DNA of 64,000 bases from Flaviflexus massiliensis (GTDB lineage Bacteria > Actinomycetota > Actinomycetes > Actinomycetales > Actinomycetaceae), in contig NZ_LN831057.1 of assembly GCF_001375495.1 (NCBI RefSeq), forward strand, positions 248,001 through 312,000, read 5' to 3'. Positions 1-9,012 of the stretch are shown here, in pieces. Position 1 is the first letter of the stretch, and each line of letters starts with the position of its first letter. The notes below the pieces were generated by a model, which was given only the letters and a program-made list of their open reading frames with translations, had not been told where the DNA came from and did not search any database. A program made the translations under genes and the position numbers.

Positions 1-408
1 TACGAGGCTGGCTTGGTCCTGACAGGCACCGAAGTGAAGTCCTTGCGCATGGGCAGGGCTTCGATCACCGAAGCCTGGATAGAGATGGACCGCTACGGCG
101 AGGCTTGGCTGCAGAACGCCACCATTCCCGTCTACGTAGCCGGTACTTGGACAAACCATGCACCCACCCAGAAGCGCAAGCTTCTTCTCCACAGGGATCA
201 GATCCTGCGCCTCACCCAGAAGTCACGCGAGAAGGGGCACACGATTGTGCCGCTCGAACTGTACTTCATCGGGGGGCGGGCCAAGATCGAGATCGCACTC
301 GCTCGAGGCAAGCAAGAGTGGGATAAGAGAGAAACGCTTCGCCGCAAGCAGGACGATCGTGAAGCACGCCGCGCCATGTCCGACTTCCGCAAGGGACGTA
401 AGGAATAA
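1..408 (+). CDS. smpB: SsrA-binding protein SmpB (5'-truncated by window edge)
   Basis: SmpB binds tmRNA and carries it to stalled ribosomes for trans-translation. The reading frame is open from base 1 and lacks its first few dozen residues. Visible are the family segments EAGLVLTGTEVKSLR near the start, the KRKLLLHRDQI and GHTIVPLELYF stretches, and a highly charged C-terminal tail (DKRETLRRKQDDREARRA) that in this family folds into the ribosomal mRNA channel. Stop TAA at 406-408. The tmRNA gene begins 68 nt downstream on the same strand, the usual smpB-ssrA pairing. Identification is secure; only the start is missing. Confidence 0.95.
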   Translation, partial: YEAGLVLTGTEVKSLRMGRASITEAWIEMDRYGEAWLQNATIPVYVAGTWTNHAPTQKRKLLLHRDQILRLTQKSREKGHTIVPLELYFIGGRAKIEIALARGKQEWDKRETLRRKQDDREARRAMSDFRKGRKE

Positions 409-476
409 AGTAGCCGGGAAATCGGTTACAATATATGTCTGCCCCGCAGTGGGTAGTGCTGTTTCAAAACAGAATA

Positions 477-843
477 GGGGGCGATCGGTTTCGACAACGG
501 TCGAGATTGATGTGAAGCGGGTCGAGGAGGCACAGTCATCTCGTTAACGATTCTGTGCAAACCAATAGGTGCCAACTCTAAGCGCACCGATTTCGCCCTC
601 GCTGCCTAAGCGAGCCTCGAAATCCGTCAACGTGTAGCCTGCTCTTGCTACACGAGCTGACGTCGTTTTAAGAGCCACTGCTTCTTACTCTTGTACGTGG
701 AGTAAGGTGAACACTTAGCGTGCTAGGTCTGTCAACGTTATGTCTATACAAGCGTTGGGGCCAAAAATAACGTTATGTAGACTGCACCCGGAGAAGCCAT
801 TGGTCGACATCGTTGGACCCGGGTTCAATTCCCGGCGCCTCCA
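477..843 (+). ncRNA. ssrA: Transfer-messenger RNA (tmRNA)
   Basis: Rescues stalled ribosomes and tags nascent proteins for proteolysis. The 5' end GGGGGCG (477-483) pairs over 7 bp with CGCCUCC (836-842), forming the acceptor stem; A843 is the discriminator and CCA is not encoded. The TΨC arm reads GGACCCGGGTTCAATTCCCGG just before it. The tag frame is 571-609 (GCC...TAA) and encodes ANSKRTDFALAA, ending in the protease-recognised ALAA. About 367 nt long, normal for an actinobacterial one-piece tmRNA. Confidence 0.96.
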
Positions 844-887
844 CGAACACGTTCAAACGGAACTAGAGAATCCGTGAGGACACACAG

Positions 888-923
888 CCCCTCGAACGGC
901 ATCAGCCAGTTCGAGGGGTTTCT
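888..923 (+). terminator. Rho-independent terminator of ssrA
   Basis: A 10-bp perfect stem, CCCCTCGAAC (888-897) with GTTCGAGGGG (909-918), 11-nt loop, followed by TTTCTT. It lies 45 nt after the tmRNA 3' end. Confidence 0.85.
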
Positions 924-1079
924 TGTACCCAAATCTAATGATATTCGCATGTCCTAGCGGTCCGTCGGGAGGTAAAGTACGAGTGGGTGACACTCCTGTG
1001 CTGGTCGCATGGTGGATTGCTGTGACGCAGCGCCGGCGGCGGCCCGGTAGCAATGACGTGGTAAAGGAGGGCGCACGTC

Positions 1080-1439
1080 ATAAACACGAAGGTGACGACG
1101 AACGACGAATACCTCGACGGTTTCGATCCTGCCTGCAGGGACGAGCTAACGGATACCTGAGTTCGCAACCTCGCTTGTGCCGGACTTTGAGGAATCTATC
1201 AGCTACCGTATGCCCACTTTGAAGTACTAGGGACGCGCGTTGGTCTACTTCACGCCTCTAAGAAACACCTGAGCTTCTACCCATTGAGTTGGGCAATTGA
1301 GGAATTCCGCGCTCGTCTCTCCGATGACTCGACAACTGAGCACGCCATCCGGTTCACGCCACAGAACCCTCTTCCATAGAATCTGATCAAAAACCTAGTG
1401 CTTTACCACGTCAGCCAGATCGATACTGGCCGGCAATAA
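1080..1439 (+). pseudogene. DUF1801 (YdhG/YjbR-CyaY-like fold) protein, degraded
   Basis: Stitching frames gives a recognisable DUF1801 protein: NTKVTTNDEYLDGFDPACR, then PDFEESISYRMPTL, ALVYF, KKHLSFYPLSWAIEEF, EHAIRFTPQNPLP, and LVLYHVSQIDTGRQ before TAA at 1437-1439. It is broken by a stop after DELTDT, at least two frameshifts and another stop near 1379. A good ribosome site, AAAGGAGG (1063-1070), sits 9 nt before codon ATA (1080-1082), which is in frame with NTKVTT; the original start was probably ATG. DUF1801 proteins are small and of uncertain role (an iron-chaperone link is reported for YdhG). Nothing else is recognised between 924 and 1079. Confidence 0.8.
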
Positions 1440-1540
1440 ACCCGCCCAGTCACGGACAGTAGCGGCATGCGTACAGGGCATTACTGAACAATCTTCGTGA
1501 CTCGTCATTGCACAATATTTCTGACGATGCTTAGCCCTGG

Positions 1541-1570
1541 ATTCGACGGAAGGGTCATGCTCCGTCGAAT
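1541..1570. other. Perfect 10-bp inverted repeat, function unknown
   Basis: ATTCGACGGA (1541-1550) and TCCGTCGAAT (1561-1570) with a 10-nt loop. No T-run follows on either strand, so it is a weak terminator candidate; a protein-binding site is equally possible. The rest of 1440-1619 shows no gene. Confidence 0.4.
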
Positions 1571-1619
1571 GGGATTCTGCCGCTCATGGTGCTGAGCTGC
1601 TGAGAGCTATCTAAGCTTG

Positions 1620-2087
1620 CTACCCGCTTGCTTTCTCCGGTGCTCGGTCTAGTGAGCCGCGTTCCCAATGTTCGATGGGGCCGTGCACGGTGTGAAAGAT
1701 TGGGTGTGGCGTGATGGGTCCGGCCGATAGTGAGGCTATTCTCTCGGTCTCCAGTGGGTTCCGGACCAGGATTTTCTTCAGCAGATGCTGACGTTCAAAC
1801 TCCAGCTGACCTTCGGTGACGTCGGTGGTGAAGCCGTGATTGATTCGTTCGATTTTTTCTTGATCGAATCTGTAGTTGCGGTTGTGTGCTTCGTCTGCGA
1901 TCTCTTTGAGGTAAGCGCCGAGCGCCCCTGCCGGATCGTTGTTTTCCCTGAACCTGAACAGCTGGGGATGATTTGTGTATCCCTTTGTGCGGCCCAGGAG
2001 CACGGCTTGGGCAAGCAGGCCTTCTCGCCATCCGGCGAGAAGGCCTTGCCTGTCAAGGTAGTGGGGGTGGAGGGACCAGAGTCTCAC
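1620..2087 (-). CDS. Pyrimidine dimer DNA glycosylase/AP lyase-like protein (Pyr_excise family)
   Basis: About 155 aa. The start MRLWSLHPHYLDRQGLLAGWREGLLAQAVL is the hallmark of the T4 endonuclease V-like family, which excises UV pyrimidine dimers using the N-terminal amine and nearby Arg/His residues. It continues with GYTNHPQLFRFR and YLKEIADEAHNRNYRFD. GTG at 2087 is chosen because AAGGA lies 5 nt upstream and because family members begin almost exactly at this motif; the open frame runs further upstream to 2201 but that part is not family-like and overlaps the DUF1295 gene. It lies 46 nt downstream of that gene on the same strand. The substrate in this organism is inferred from family only. 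Confidence 0.8.
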   Translation of the reverse strand: MRLWSLHPHYLDRQGLLAGWREGLLAQAVLLGRTKGYTNHPQLFRFRENNDPAGALGAYLKEIADEAHNRNYRFDQEKIERINHGFTTDVTEGQLEFERQHLLKKILVRNPLETERIASLSAGPITPHPIFHTVHGPIEHWERGSLDRAPEKASG

Positions 2088-2133
2088 GCGTTTCCTTGAG
2101 TCGATGAGTTGAACGATGTGTGCCCGTGGGCGC

Positions 2134-3000
2134 TTAGCGCCTTGGGGGAAGGGGAACGAGGAGGGATGTCTTCTCTCGATATTCGCGGTAGGCAGGTTCA
2201 TCGCCCCACCGTTCCTCGCCCTGTTTCTGCAGGAGCGGGATGCCGGAAACCTTGGTGAGCAGAACGGTTACGAAGAGCGGCGATAGGAGGCCCACAAACT
2301 GCCATCCGGAAAGGTTTGGCAGTGCTGTAATGGCAATGCCGAACCACAAAGTGATTTCACCAAAATAGTTGGGGTGCTGGGACCAGGACCAAAGACCGGT
2401 CGTGATGAAGCGTCCCTTGTTCTCGGGCTTGCGGCGCCACAGTCTCTTCTGGGTGTCGGCCGTTACTTCCATGATGAAACCGAAGAGCCAAAGGCCAACT
2501 CCGACAAGGAAGAGCCAACTGATGGGAGCCTGCTCGGATGAGGTCATCCCTATCCATGCGGCGGAAGCAGTAAAAGTAATCCACAGTCCCTGGATGTTCC
2601 AGACGTTGAAGAACCGGACGGGATCTTTCTTTATTTCGTCGAAGCGCGAATCCCTGCCATCTTTTTTGATTCGAAGGAACAGGAACGGGCCAAGTCGTAG
2701 CGCCCACACGATGACCATGATGCCAAGGAAAAGGGATCGCGTTCCAAGGTCTGGGACCGAGAAGAGGAGGATCAGGGATACCACCGTGTAGGTGAGGCTA
2801 CCGATCAGATCAAAGTACTTTTCGGTCTGGTTCTGTTGGGCGTGAATGTAGGCAATCCACTGGATGATGAATGCTCCGCAGACCACGAGAGCGAAGAGCG
2901 GAACCCCTCCGATCTTCGCGCTGTTTTGGCTACCTGCGGCGGCGACAAGTCCGCCAAGGAGGAGCGTAATGAATATTGCGGCCAATGCCTTCTTGTTCAT
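2134..3000 (-). CDS. DUF1295 membrane protein (steroid 5-alpha-reductase-like)
   Basis: 288 aa polytopic membrane protein with about 6-8 hydrophobic helices, beginning MNKKALAAIFITLLLGGLVAAAG. The central and C-terminal parts (RFFNVWNIQGLWITFTASAAW, FITTGLWSWSQHPNYFGEITLWFG, EYREKTSLLVPLPPRR) match the DUF1295/isoprenylcysteine-methyltransferase-like fold, where the WSxHPNYF motif is the cofactor-binding signature. NADPH-dependent reduction or methylation of a lipid is the family-based guess; the substrate is unknown. ATG at 3000 has a GGGAA element about 7 nt upstream. It follows fadD on the same strand after a 68-bp gap, so it may belong to the same lipid-related operon. Confidence 0.8.
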   Translation of the reverse strand: MNKKALAAIFITLLLGGLVAAAGSQNSAKIGGVPLFALVVCGAFIIQWIAYIHAQQNQTEKYFDLIGSLTYTVVSLILLFSVPDLGTRSLFLGIMVIVWALRLGPFLFLRIKKDGRDSRFDEIKKDPVRFFNVWNIQGLWITFTASAAWIGMTSSEQAPISWLFLVGVGLWLFGFIMEVTADTQKRLWRRKPENKGRFITTGLWSWSQHPNYFGEITLWFGIAITALPNLSGWQFVGLLSPLFVTVLLTKVSGIPLLQKQGEERWGDEPAYREYREKTSLLVPLPPRR

Positions 3001-3068
3001 AGTGTGTTCCCTTTTCTTTGAGTCGGGAGATGGTGCTAGTGGAATCCGATGCTGTCAGAGAAGCGCGT

Positions 3069-4868
3069 TTAGACGGACATGCCTCGTTCGTAGAGTTCGT
3101 CGATGCTTGCGGAGAGTTTTTGGATGACCCGTGATCGACGTAGCTTCATCGTGGGTGTGACGAAGTCGCTTCCGGGAGCCATGTCCATGAGGAGGATCTT
3201 GATCCGCTTCACCCGTTCCGGGGCCGCAACTTGCTGATTCGCGCGACGAATCGCCGTGAGGATGCTGGCTGGGATTGTGCTGTCCAAGAACTGACCGTCG
3301 TTCGCGCTCGTGATGCCGTGCTTGGCCGCTTCCTCCTGATCTAGGAAAATAAGAGCGCCAGGGTAGGGGCGAGAGTCACCCACCATGACGGCATGGGCAA
3401 CCAGCGGGTCCTGCGCCACGTTTGACTCCCACTTTTGTGGGGCAATTGTTTTACCACCGGAGGTCACGATGGTTTCGCTCAGACGACCGGTAATCGTTAG
3501 TCTGCCTTCGCTGTCGAGCGTGCCAAGATCGCCTGTACGGATAAAGCCGTCAACCGTCGTGGTGGAGTTATCGATCCCGTCATAACCGGGAGAAATGCCG
3601 ATGCCATGGGCGAGGACTTCCCCTTCGGGTGAGATCCTGACGGTGTGACCAGGGGTGGGAGGGCCAACCGTCCCCGCATAGTTGTTCCCAGGCCGGTTGC
3701 CCGTCAGCGGCGCTGTTGACTCGGTTAAACCATAGCCTTCAATAACTTCGAGGCCCATGCCGCGGAAGAGGAGGTTCAGGTTCGAGTCAAGTGGTGCTGC
3801 TCCCGACAACAGGTAGTCGATATGCCCGCCCACCAGGTGACGGACTTTGGCGAAGAACAGACGATCATAAATTGCATGCCGTAACCTCAGCGACCGCGAA
3901 GGATTAGCCGTCTCGTGCTGGCGTTCTTCCAGCATGCGGCCCCAGGAAATCGCAGTTTGTTCAGCGTCTCGCCAAACCCATCCGAGGCGTTTTGACTGCG
4001 CCTGCTCGGCAATACGATCCCTGATCCGTTCAAGCACCCGGGGGACAACGACAAGGAAAGTTGGGCGAATCGTGGTCAGTGCGCCAACAGCCTGAGCGGG
4101 ATCGGCCTCGTAGCTGATTCCCATGCCTGCGGTCAGGCAGATGAGTTGCAAACCGCGGGCAAGGACGTGTGCCAGTGGCAGGAAGATTAGTGTCGATCCA
4201 CGATCATGAACGAGCTCGCCGTAGTCCGCGCCAATGTTGAGAACCTGCCCTATGAGGTTGCGATGAGTGATGATCGCGCCCTTGGGCGTCCCCTCTGTTC
4301 CGGACGTGAAGACGAGTGTAGCGGCGTCATCGAGATTGACGCCCACACGACGTTCGTCCAGCTGTTCATCGGTAACGTGTCGACCCGCCGCCTTGAGAGC
4401 TAACATGCCGTGCGCATCGAGCGACCATATCTTCTCTCCGATCTGGGAAGCGATGCCCCGCCGTTGTTCTTCCGTGCCGGCGAAGGCGGCGACCGACTTT
4501 GAGGATCTCAGGATGTGCTGAACCTGGTCGGGGGAGGACGTGTCAAAGATTGGCACGACGATAGCGCCAGCCCACAGGGAAGCAATGTCAGCGATCGTCC
4601 ACGAATAGCTCGTGGCGCCCTGAATCGCGATGCGGTCCCCAGCTTGTACGCCCTGTGCGATGAGTCCTTTAGCAACGGCCCGAACGGTGCTCACAAATTC
4701 TTCTGTCGTAACGTCGACCAAAGCACCATTCTGTTTAATGCGGAACGCTATGTGGTTCGGTGCGACCCCTCCGCGTTCGGCGATAAGGTCGACAATGCTG
4801 CGATATGTACCAAAGTCGGCAAGGGGCGGTGTCGATGCTTCAGTCAAATGCGTGGGTGATGTGCTCAT
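3069..4868 (-). CDS. fadD: Long-chain acyl-CoA synthetase (AMP-binding)
   Basis: 599 aa, usual size for FadD15-like long-chain fatty acid-CoA ligases, which activate fatty acids with ATP and CoA. Motifs: P-loop TLVFTSGTEGTPKGAIITHRNL (about residues 187-208), VIEGYGLTEST (A5), GFIRTGDLGTLDSEGRLTITGR (A7-A8), and a C-terminal lysine segment ending PTMKLRRS. The start ATG overlaps the stop of the upstream marR by 4 bp (ATGA), so the two are translationally coupled. This places fatty-acid activation under the same MarR switch as the divergent MmpL exporter. Chain-length preference cannot be read from sequence. Confidence 0.92.
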   Translation of the reverse strand: MSTSPTHLTEASTPPLADFGTYRSIVDLIAERGGVAPNHIAFRIKQNGALVDVTTEEFVSTVRAVAKGLIAQGVQAGDRIAIQGATSYSWTIADIASLWAGAIVVPIFDTSSPDQVQHILRSSKSVAAFAGTEEQRRGIASQIGEKIWSLDAHGMLALKAAGRHVTDEQLDERRVGVNLDDAATLVFTSGTEGTPKGAIITHRNLIGQVLNIGADYGELVHDRGSTLIFLPLAHVLARGLQLICLTAGMGISYEADPAQAVGALTTIRPTFLVVVPRVLERIRDRIAEQAQSKRLGWVWRDAEQTAISWGRMLEERQHETANPSRSLRLRHAIYDRLFFAKVRHLVGGHIDYLLSGAAPLDSNLNLLFRGMGLEVIEGYGLTESTAPLTGNRPGNNYAGTVGPPTPGHTVRISPEGEVLAHGIGISPGYDGIDNSTTTVDGFIRTGDLGTLDSEGRLTITGRLSETIVTSGGKTIAPQKWESNVAQDPLVAHAVMVGDSRPYPGALIFLDQEEAAKHGITSANDGQFLDSTIPASILTAIRRANQQVAAPERVKRIKILLMDMAPGSDFVTPTMKLRRSRVIQKLSASIDELYERGMSV

Positions 4869-5425
4869 GAGTGTGCCCAGTCTGCGTGCTTCATATCGAT
4901 CTGTTCGGTCATGTCTTGGAGGAAGCGAATGACGGTGTTCCGTTCCTTCCTGGTGAGCCGGGCAGCGGCGTGGAACCTTCGCGCCTGTATGGCGCCAACG
5001 GACTCGTATGCTGCCTTGCGTGTTCCCGGGGTGATCCGGATCGTGATTGCGCGGCGATCCGTTGGGTGAGGGGAGCGGGTAATGTGACTGCCTTTTTCGA
5101 GACGGTCCAGGATCTTCGTGGTTGTCGCGGGGGAGACTAGTAAATGACGGGTAATGGTTGATGCCGTGACGTCCTGCCCGAGATTCTCGTTGACGATGAG
5201 GAAGTGCAGTGTTCTCATGTCTGTTTCGTTCAGCTCCATGTACAAAGCAGAGGCTTCTGACACCCTGCGTTCAGCGTCCCGCAACTTCCCCAAGCTATTC
5301 ATGAGAAGGGAGATTTGATCAATATCTTCTTCCTCAAGGCCGGAGAAGTTGATGAGCTCACCAGCCGGGCTGTTGGCCAGGAGACCGAACATTCCGGGTG
5401 CTGGTTCTGAATCCGTGTCGTCCAT
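4865..5425 (-). CDS. MarR-family transcriptional regulator (copy 1)
   Basis: 186 aa. The winged-helix core lies about residues 65-135: ETDMRTLHFLIVNENLGQDVTASTITRHLLVSPATTTKILDRLEKGSHITRSPHPTDRRAITI, where the final DRR is the MarR wing signature. The unusual N-terminal 60 residues (MFGLLANSPAGELINFSGLEEEDIDQISLLMNSLG) are shared with the second copy at 9366-9932. ATG 5425 is preferred over GTG 5434: a -10 box TAAAGT (5438-5433) lies 7 nt before it, so the mRNA is probably leaderless, and the GTG falls inside that box. The palindrome TACAC-N3-GTGTA directly upstream suggests autoregulation and control of mmpL. Confidence 0.9.
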   Translation of the reverse strand: MDDTDSEPAPGMFGLLANSPAGELINFSGLEEEDIDQISLLMNSLGKLRDAERRVSEASALYMELNETDMRTLHFLIVNENLGQDVTASTITRHLLVSPATTTKILDRLEKGSHITRSPHPTDRRAITIRITPGTRKAAYESVGAIQARRFHAAARLTRKERNTVIRFLQDMTEQIDMKHADWAHS

Positions 5426-5439
5426 GATTCCCACTTTAC

Positions 5440-5452
5440 TACACTTCGTGTA
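5440..5452. promoter_or_regulatory. Putative MarR operator TACAC-N3-GTGTA
   Basis: Perfect 5-bp inverted repeat TACAC TTC GTGTA in the 74-bp divergent region between marR1 and mmpL. It directly abuts the marR -10 box, a repressing position. The same palindrome with another 3-bp centre occurs upstream of the second marR (9947-9959), which supports it as the binding site of this regulator type. Confidence 0.7.
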
Positions 5453-5499
5453 ATGTTCGACAAGTGAAGTAATTTTTCTTCGAGAAGGATGGATGGATC

Positions 5500-7761
5500 A
5501 TGACAAAACCAACGTCAAAAAACGATTCCTCGACCACGTGGCCTAAGAAGTGGCGACTATTGCGAGTTTTCCTGCCCGCGATGATCTTGCTGGTGTGGGT
5601 TGTTGCAGCGGGTCTTGGAGGGCCGCTCTTCGGTCGAATTTCAGAGGTCTCTTCGAATGATCAAAGTGCCTACCTGCCGGCCGATTCCGAATCGGCAACG
5701 GTGAGTACTGCTTCGCAAGAGTTCTACGATTCCGATGACGTTCCCGGTGTGATTGTGATCGTGTCGGAGAACGGTGCTCTTGATGAAGCGGATTTGGCAG
5801 AGATTGGTCGAGTCGTCGATTCTTTAGGTCAGCTTGATTCCACGGGCGAAATTTCCCCTCCGATTCCTTCGGAGGATGGTGAGGCGGTCCAAGTATTCGT
5901 TCCCATCGATTCATCTGTTGAGCTCTCGGACGGCGTTGACGAGCTGAAGGGTGTTCTCGATAGCGAGCTGCCGGACGGTATGACGTCCTATGTGACTGGC
6001 CCGGCCGGGCTCGCAACCGACCTCAGTGCGGCCTTCGCCGGAGTTGACGGTCTCCTTCTTGCGGTCGCATTCGCTGCTGTCCTCGTCATCCTTCTTGTTG
6101 TATACCGATCCCTGATTCTTCCCGCCGCTGTTCTCATGACGAGCCTTGTTGCCCTATGCGGTGCGCTTCTCGTGGTGTGGAACCTCGCGAACTGGGGAGC
6201 ATTCCTCCTCAATGGGCAGGTCCAGGGCATTCTCTTCATCCTTGTCATCGGTGCCTCGACCGACTATTCACTTCTCTATGTTGCCAGGTACCGTGAGGAA
6301 CTTGCGGTAAATGAAGATCGTTGGGAGGCCACGAAGAAGGCATGGCGGGCAACTATTGAACCGGTTGTTGCGTCCGGCGGCACCGTTATTGCCGGCCTTC
6401 TCATGCTCCTCCTATCCGACCTGGAGTCCAATTCTGTTCTTGGCCCCGTTGCCTCGATCGGAATCATTGTTTCGATTCTGTCTGCTCTGACTCTTCTTCC
6501 GGCCCTTCTGGGTCTGCTCGGTAGGCATGCGTTCTGGCCTCGCGTTCCCCACTACGACCCGGATTCTGTCGGCGAGGATCACGTCAAGTCGACGGGTGTG
6601 TGGGGCCGGACTGTTCGCTGGGTTGAGCGCCGTCCCCGCCCGATCTGGATCGTTACTCTCATTGTGCTCGCCGTTGGCGCCGCCGGCGTCACGCAACTGC
6701 GAGCTGATGGCGTTGCCGAAACCGAACTGGTCCTCACGGTCTCGGAGGCGCGCGATGGTCAGGAAGTTTTATCCGAGAAGTTCACGGCTGGCTCCGGTAG
6801 CCCCGCCACGATTCTTGTGCCGGAGGGAAACCTAGACGAAGCCGTGCGTGTCCTTGAGGAAACTGAAGGAGTTGATTCCGTCACGATTAGCGCGGCGGAT
6901 GGTCCCGGTGGACAGGCGCCGATCAACCAGGATGGCATTCAGTCCACGGGAGGGCCGGAGGCTCCGGCGCCGGAGCCGACAGTTGTCGACGGTAACGTTC
7001 TGCTCCAAGCAACACTGTCCTATCCGGCCGACGAGCGCGCGGCTCTTGATGCAATTGTCGACATGAGGGAAGGCCTGTCTGAAGCTGCTCCCGGTGCGCT
7101 CGTCGGCGGACCGTCCGCGACGAACCTGGATACGATCACAACGTCAATTGAGGACCGACAGCTCATCATCCCGCTTGTCCTCGTTGTCATTCTTGCCATC
7201 CTCATGTTGCTTTTGAGAGCAATCGTTGCCCCAATCCTGCTGGTGCTGACAACTCTCCTGTCATTCGGCACGGCTATGGGTGTCTCCGCGATTGTCTTCA
7301 ACGAGATCCTCGACTTCCCCGGAGCGGACCCGGCTGTTCCCCTCTATGCCTTCGTATTCCTGGTGGCGCTCTCCATCGATTACACGATCTTCCTCATGAC
7401 ACGAGTTCGGGAAGAATCGCTCCGTCATGGAACCCGGAAAGGCATTGTCCGGGGCCTTGCGGTAACGGGTACGGTCATTACCTCTGCCGGTATGGTCCTC
7501 GCTGCCACGTTCGCGGCACTCGCCGTTATACCGATCCTATTCATGTTCCAGCTCGCATTCATTGTGGCCTTCGGCGTCCTCCTCGACACCTTCGTCGTGA
7601 GAACACTGCTGGTCCCGGCACTGAGCCTGGACATTGGTAAGAAAATCTGGTGGCCTTCCAAGCTCTCCACAGACGATGGACAAGCTGCCGAACTCACGAA
7701 GGATGAGCAGGACGATGAACTCCGCACGGATGGTCAGAACGGTCACGTCAGCCGAGTCTGA
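5500..7761 (+). CDS. MmpL/RND-superfamily membrane transporter
   Basis: 753 aa with the duplicated RND layout: TM1 about residues 22-42, a large outer loop about 43-175, TM2-6 about 180-345, a second outer loop about 400-555, and TM8-12 about 560-715. Motifs GASTDYSLLYVARYREE (end of TM4, about 250-266) and VALSIDYTIFLMTRVREE (about 620-637) carry the paired Asp-Tyr proton-relay residues of MmpL proteins. MmpL proteins export lipids or hydrophobic drugs across the membrane by proton motive force. ATG 5500 has an AGAAGGA site 8-9 nt upstream. It is divergent from marR1-fadD with a shared operator, which suggests a lipid or fatty-acid-like substrate; that is inference. Confidence 0.9.
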   Translation: MTKPTSKNDSSTTWPKKWRLLRVFLPAMILLVWVVAAGLGGPLFGRISEVSSNDQSAYLPADSESATVSTASQEFYDSDDVPGVIVIVSENGALDEADLAEIGRVVDSLGQLDSTGEISPPIPSEDGEAVQVFVPIDSSVELSDGVDELKGVLDSELPDGMTSYVTGPAGLATDLSAAFAGVDGLLLAVAFAAVLVILLVVYRSLILPAAVLMTSLVALCGALLVVWNLANWGAFLLNGQVQGILFILVIGASTDYSLLYVARYREELAVNEDRWEATKKAWRATIEPVVASGGTVIAGLLMLLLSDLESNSVLGPVASIGIIVSILSALTLLPALLGLLGRHAFWPRVPHYDPDSVGEDHVKSTGVWGRTVRWVERRPRPIWIVTLIVLAVGAAGVTQLRADGVAETELVLTVSEARDGQEVLSEKFTAGSGSPATILVPEGNLDEAVRVLEETEGVDSVTISAADGPGGQAPINQDGIQSTGGPEAPAPEPTVVDGNVLLQATLSYPADERAALDAIVDMREGLSEAAPGALVGGPSATNLDTITTSIEDRQLIIPLVLVVILAILMLLLRAIVAPILLVLTTLLSFGTAMGVSAIVFNEILDFPGADPAVPLYAFVFLVALSIDYTIFLMTRVREESLRHGTRKGIVRGLAVTGTVITSAGMVLAATFAALAVIPILFMFQLAFIVAFGVLLDTFVVRTLLVPALSLDIGKKIWWPSKLSTDDGQAAELTKDEQDDELRTDGQNGHVSRV

Positions 7762-7848
7762 CCCCACGGGTTGTCACTCAACCGGGTAACCGGACCTTAA
7801 AGAGCGACAGCTGAGGGGTCCGAGGATTCGGGGGAGCGGGAGGTTGCG

Positions 7849-8010
7849 ATGTCGGTGTTCGGCCGGCAGTACCCTGCGATGGTTCGCAAAGCGACAATGG
7901 CACCGGGTGCGAGTCACGGATGTGACCTCGATGCAGCGTTCGGTTTCGTTCTCGACATTCTCCTCGATGGATTCAAGTGGCTTCGTAAAGCCGGTTGGCC
8001 ATCGGTTTAA
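7849..8010 (+). pseudogene. TetR/AcrR-family regulator, C-terminal remnant
   Basis: A single frame reads VFGRQYPAMVRKAT, then GCDLDAAFGFVLDILLDGFKWL before TAA at 8008-8010. The (F)xFxLDxLLDGxxxL ending is typical of the ligand-binding domain of actinobacterial TetR proteins. No helix-turn-helix part is found upstream; 7762-7848 carries only scrambled sequence. About 50 of some 200 residues remain. Confidence 0.55.
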
Positions 8011-8140
8011 GCGGAGTATCTGCAGTGCTCACTGCCCAGACAACTGCATTGATTCCTGTGCACTTGTCTGGGCAGTGGTGATTTCACTTCTGGGCTGCAA
8101 GACCTTGAGGCTCCAGCTCGAGTGTCGACCGGCTGAGTGA

Positions 8141-8242
8141 CTACAGTCCGAGGGCCTTCTTCTTGACGGTCTCGTAGTCCTGTTCGTTGATAAGCCCCTG
8201 GTCGAGCATCTGCTTTGCTTGCGTGAGTTGCGCCATCGGGTC
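8141..8242 (-). pseudogene. SHOCT-domain remnant
   Basis: The frame ending at TAG 8141-8143 reads MAQLTQAKQMLDQGLINEQDYETVKKKALGL, a near-perfect SHOCT motif (short C-terminal domain of unknown function, often on membrane or lipid-binding proteins). Upstream, 8243-8390, fragments such as MIDGLPYG and FAENSAVEFSVGSSGTVTC appear but with stops between them, so the parent gene is broken. A free-standing 31-aa SHOCT peptide starting at ATG 8236 cannot be excluded but has no clear ribosome site. Confidence 0.5.
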
Positions 8243-8393
8243 CGGCTACGCCGCTGGGCAGGTGACCGTGCCGCTGGAGCCAACCGAGAACTCGACAGCG
8301 GAGTTTTCTGCGAAATGGACGGGATGATCGGCGAGCGCGAGCTAGCGGTCGCCGTACGGCAGGCCGTCGATCATGTAAACGAGGCGACAATTT

Positions 8394-9012
8394 TCATAAT
8401 CGCCACTTTTCCATCTTGAGCGGAAGGCCGTCGTTGAGAACGACATCGGTTTCGTACGGCATTGACAGCGTGACGGTGCCGCTACGGTCCTGGATGGTGA
8501 TTTCGCCGTACCTGCCAGTGGTTAGCTGGAAGTCTTCAAGTGACCTGCCGCGTTCGGTGTCCCAGTGTTCCCCGACCACGTAGTCCTCGTGGTCAGCGAT
8601 CCTGAATTCCAGCTTGTCCCTGACCTCCGGGTCGCTTGCAAAGAAGTCATACCCACCAAGCTGGTGCTCGAGTTCGGCCTGTAGGGGGCCGTGAAACTTG
8701 CCCTATCGGAGAGTATCGCAGTTTTGTTGCTAACTGACTCCTCCATCATGTCACAGAAAGCCTCGGCATCGTGATCAAAAACCGCTTCGAATGCTGTCAT
8801 CCATTCCCACGTCTCCTCTGATGCGATTTCGTGCTCTGAGGCCTCATCGCTAGTGTTCTCTTCACCATTATCGGCGCTGCGTCAGCGGCTGAAGCCGTGG
8901 ACCTCCCGGAGCTATCCGGTGCGGAATAGTCTTCGCTGTCGCTCCCGCATGCGCCAAGGCCTGCCACGAGCAGTGGTACCGATGAAATTGCTAGTTTCTT
9001 CCTCATCGGCAC
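8394..9012 (-). pseudogene. Secreted lipoprotein, frameshifted
   Basis: The N-terminus MRKKLAISSVPLLVAGLGACGSDSEDYS is a textbook lipoprotein signal with lipobox LGAC. GTG 9012 or ATG 9006 starts it, with AGGAAA upstream. The frame then shifts near 8880 to NGEENTSDEASEHEIASEETWEWMTAFEAVFDHDAEAFCDMMEES, and again near 8700 to ELEHQLGGYDFFASDPEVRDKLEFRIADHEDYVVGEHWDTERGR...KMEKWRL ending at 8394. Three collinear frames with consistent acidic composition show one gene of about 200 codons with two frameshifts. The family is not recognised; a duplicated SnoaL/lumazine-like secreted protein is possible. Confidence 0.6.

Noticed and set aside
1054-1413. 13-bp inverted repeat TGACGTGGTAAAG at 1054-1066 and 1401-1413, like ends of a small mobile element
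   Set aside because: One arm covers the ribosome site and the other the coding end of the DUF1801 remnant; no target duplication, so chance is the better explanation.
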